Shown here: positions 28,584-29,427 of the stretch, piece after piece
Layout: each line of letters opens with the position of its first letter
How positions within the stretch are numbered: position 1 is the stretch's first letter
DNA from: DAOUKH01 sp034421515
GTDB lineage: Bacteria; Chloroflexota; Dehalococcoidia; SHYB01
NCBI GenBank assembly: GCA_034421515.1
Contig: DAOUKH010000095.1
Coordinates: 1 to 29,427, forward strand
Reading direction: 5' to 3'
DNA length: 29,427 bases
Position numbers and translations under genes: made by a program
The notes under the pieces: model-generated
What the model was told of the DNA's origin: nothing
The model's input: only the letters and a program-made list of their open reading frames with translations
Databases searched by the model: none

Positions 28584-29427
28584 TCGCGCTCGACCCAGAG
28601 CCGGACGCCGTCGGTGCGGAAGCGGACCGGGCCGTGGTCGGCGGTGATGAAGAGGGCGTCGCCGACCGCGCCGCGGAGCGTCGAGACGACCTCCGGCGCC
28701 GGGTGGCCGAGGCGATTGTCGGCGCCCACGCTGATGACTGCGGCGGCGGGGGCGACCCGCTCGACGAAGGCGGCCGTTGTCGACGTACCGCTGCCGTGGT
28801 GCCCCGCCTTGAGCACGGTGCTTTCCACGCCGGCGCCGTGGTCGAGGAGGAAGCGCTCTGCGAGCGCCTCGATATCGCCGGTGAGCAGGAAGGAGACCTC
28901 TCCATAGGCGACGCGGAGGACGAGCGAATTGTTGTTGCCGTCCGACCCCGTACCGAGCAGCGGACGCGGCGGTGGATGCAGTACCTCGACGGTCGTCTCG
29001 CCCAGCATGATGCGCTGGCCGGCGACGGCCAGGGAGACCGGCGTCCCCGCGCGCCGCAACGCGGACTTCCACGCGGCGCGCTCGGTGTCGCCCGACGGCG
29101 AGCCCGGCTCCAACGCCAGGCCGACGTCGTGGCGAGCGGCGATGTCGGCGAGCCCGCCGGCGTGGTCGATGTCGGCATGGGTCAGCACCATGACGTCGAT
29201 GCCGCGGTCCCAGAACGGGAGCGCCGCGCCGAGCGCGTCTAGGGCCCCGCCAGGGGTGGGACCGCCGTCGACGAGCAGCGTGTGCCGCGACGGGGTACGC
29301 ACCACGACGGCGTCGCCTTGGCCGACGTCGGCGAAGGTCACCTCGAGCATCTCGTCCGGCCCTCGCAAGGCGGCGGTCCACACCAGGGCCGACGCCACGG
29401 CCAGCGCGGTAACGGCGAGCCCGAAGC
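28580..29427 (-). CDS. comEC: ComEC/Rec2 C-terminal metallo-beta-lactamase domain, 5' end cut by window
   Basis: The frame runs to the window edge without a start. It begins with a hydrophobic helix (FGLAVTALAVASALVWTAAL), then LEVTFADVGQGDAVVVRTPS and the metal-binding LTHADIDHAGG, with HPPPRPLLG, GNNNSLVLRV, FLLTGDIE and KAGHHGSGTST further on, as in ComEC proteins. ComEC forms the DNA channel for natural transformation; this cytoplasm-or-surface MBL domain may act as a nuclease. The missing N-terminus would carry the OB fold and competence helices. A GTG at 29398 is a coincidental in-frame codon in the last helix rather than a start. Confidence 0.85.
   Translation of the reverse strand, partial: FGLAVTALAVASALVWTAALRGPDEMLEVTFADVGQGDAVVVRTPSRHTLLVDGGPTPGGALDALGAALPFWDRGIDVMVLTHADIDHAGGLADIAARHDVGLALEPGSPSGDTERAAWKSALRRAGTPVSLAVAGQRIMLGETTVEVLHPPPRPLLGTGSDGNNNSLVLRVAYGEVSFLLTGDIEALAERFLLDHGAGVESTVLKAGHHGSGTSTTAAFVERVAPAAAVISVGADNRLGHPAPEVVSTLRGAVGDALFITADHGPVRFRTDGVRLWVERD

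Overview
This is a compact, GC-rich bacterial chromosome segment with no mobile element, CRISPR array, rRNA or tRNA that I could see. The gene set is metal-dependent 'amidohydrolase 2' hydrolases, luciferase-like flavin/F420 oxidoreductases, an SDR, a lipoprotein peptide-binding protein with an Ala/Thr/Pro-rich linker, and RNase PH, GalU and ComEC. Together with the -10/-35 type promoters and GC-rich intergenic hairpin repeats, it suggests a Chloroflexota bacterium of the Dehalococcoidia/SAR202 kind. That assignment is inference from gene content, not a measured phylogeny.

Layout. (1) 1-3771, minus strand: an operon-like series read from right to left. It holds an SDR dehydrogenase, a 94-residue unknown, a 79-residue SelW/Rdx-type protein whose CxxU position is an in-frame TGA (probable selenocysteine), and two paralogous amidohydrolases, the last cut by the window edge. 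(2) 3920-4669: a plus-strand protein of unknown function. (3) 4686-7371, minus: serA and a class V aminotransferase, which together give two steps of serine synthesis. (4) 7554-8744: a third amidohydrolase on the plus strand. (5) 8741-14159, minus: an aromatic amino-acid operon in the order CPBP protease, trpA, aroH-type chorismate mutase, DAHP synthase, ribF, tyrS. It is preceded by a promoter, an 18-codon leader peptide with the core FFEGFFY, and an intrinsic terminator with a mutually exclusive antiterminator pairing. This is a textbook-like ribosome-mediated attenuator. (6) 14185-17041, minus: a Rid-family protein and two tandem paralogous PLP aminotransferases. (7) 17183-19364, plus: two luciferase-like oxidoreductases, each with its own clear promoter. 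(8) 19509-23744: a solute-binding lipoprotein (plus) facing two permeases (minus) of a peptide/nickel-type ABC transporter, separated by a strong terminator and a repeat-rich 420-base spacer. (9) 23897-24748: a fourth, smaller amidohydrolase, possibly leaderless. (10) 24745-27451, minus: rph, a YihY/BrkB membrane protein and galU. (11) 27669-28583: an EamA transporter. (12) 28580 to the end, minus: the C-terminal part of ComEC.

The two observations most worth following are the TGA-containing Rdx gene at 2427-2666, which has a SECIS-like hairpin just after the TGA, and the Phe/Tyr attenuator at 13991-14103 controlling the trpA-aroH-DAHP synthase operon. The intergenic spacers also carry a family of short double-hairpin repeats, best seen at 1029-1094 and 21706-21769.
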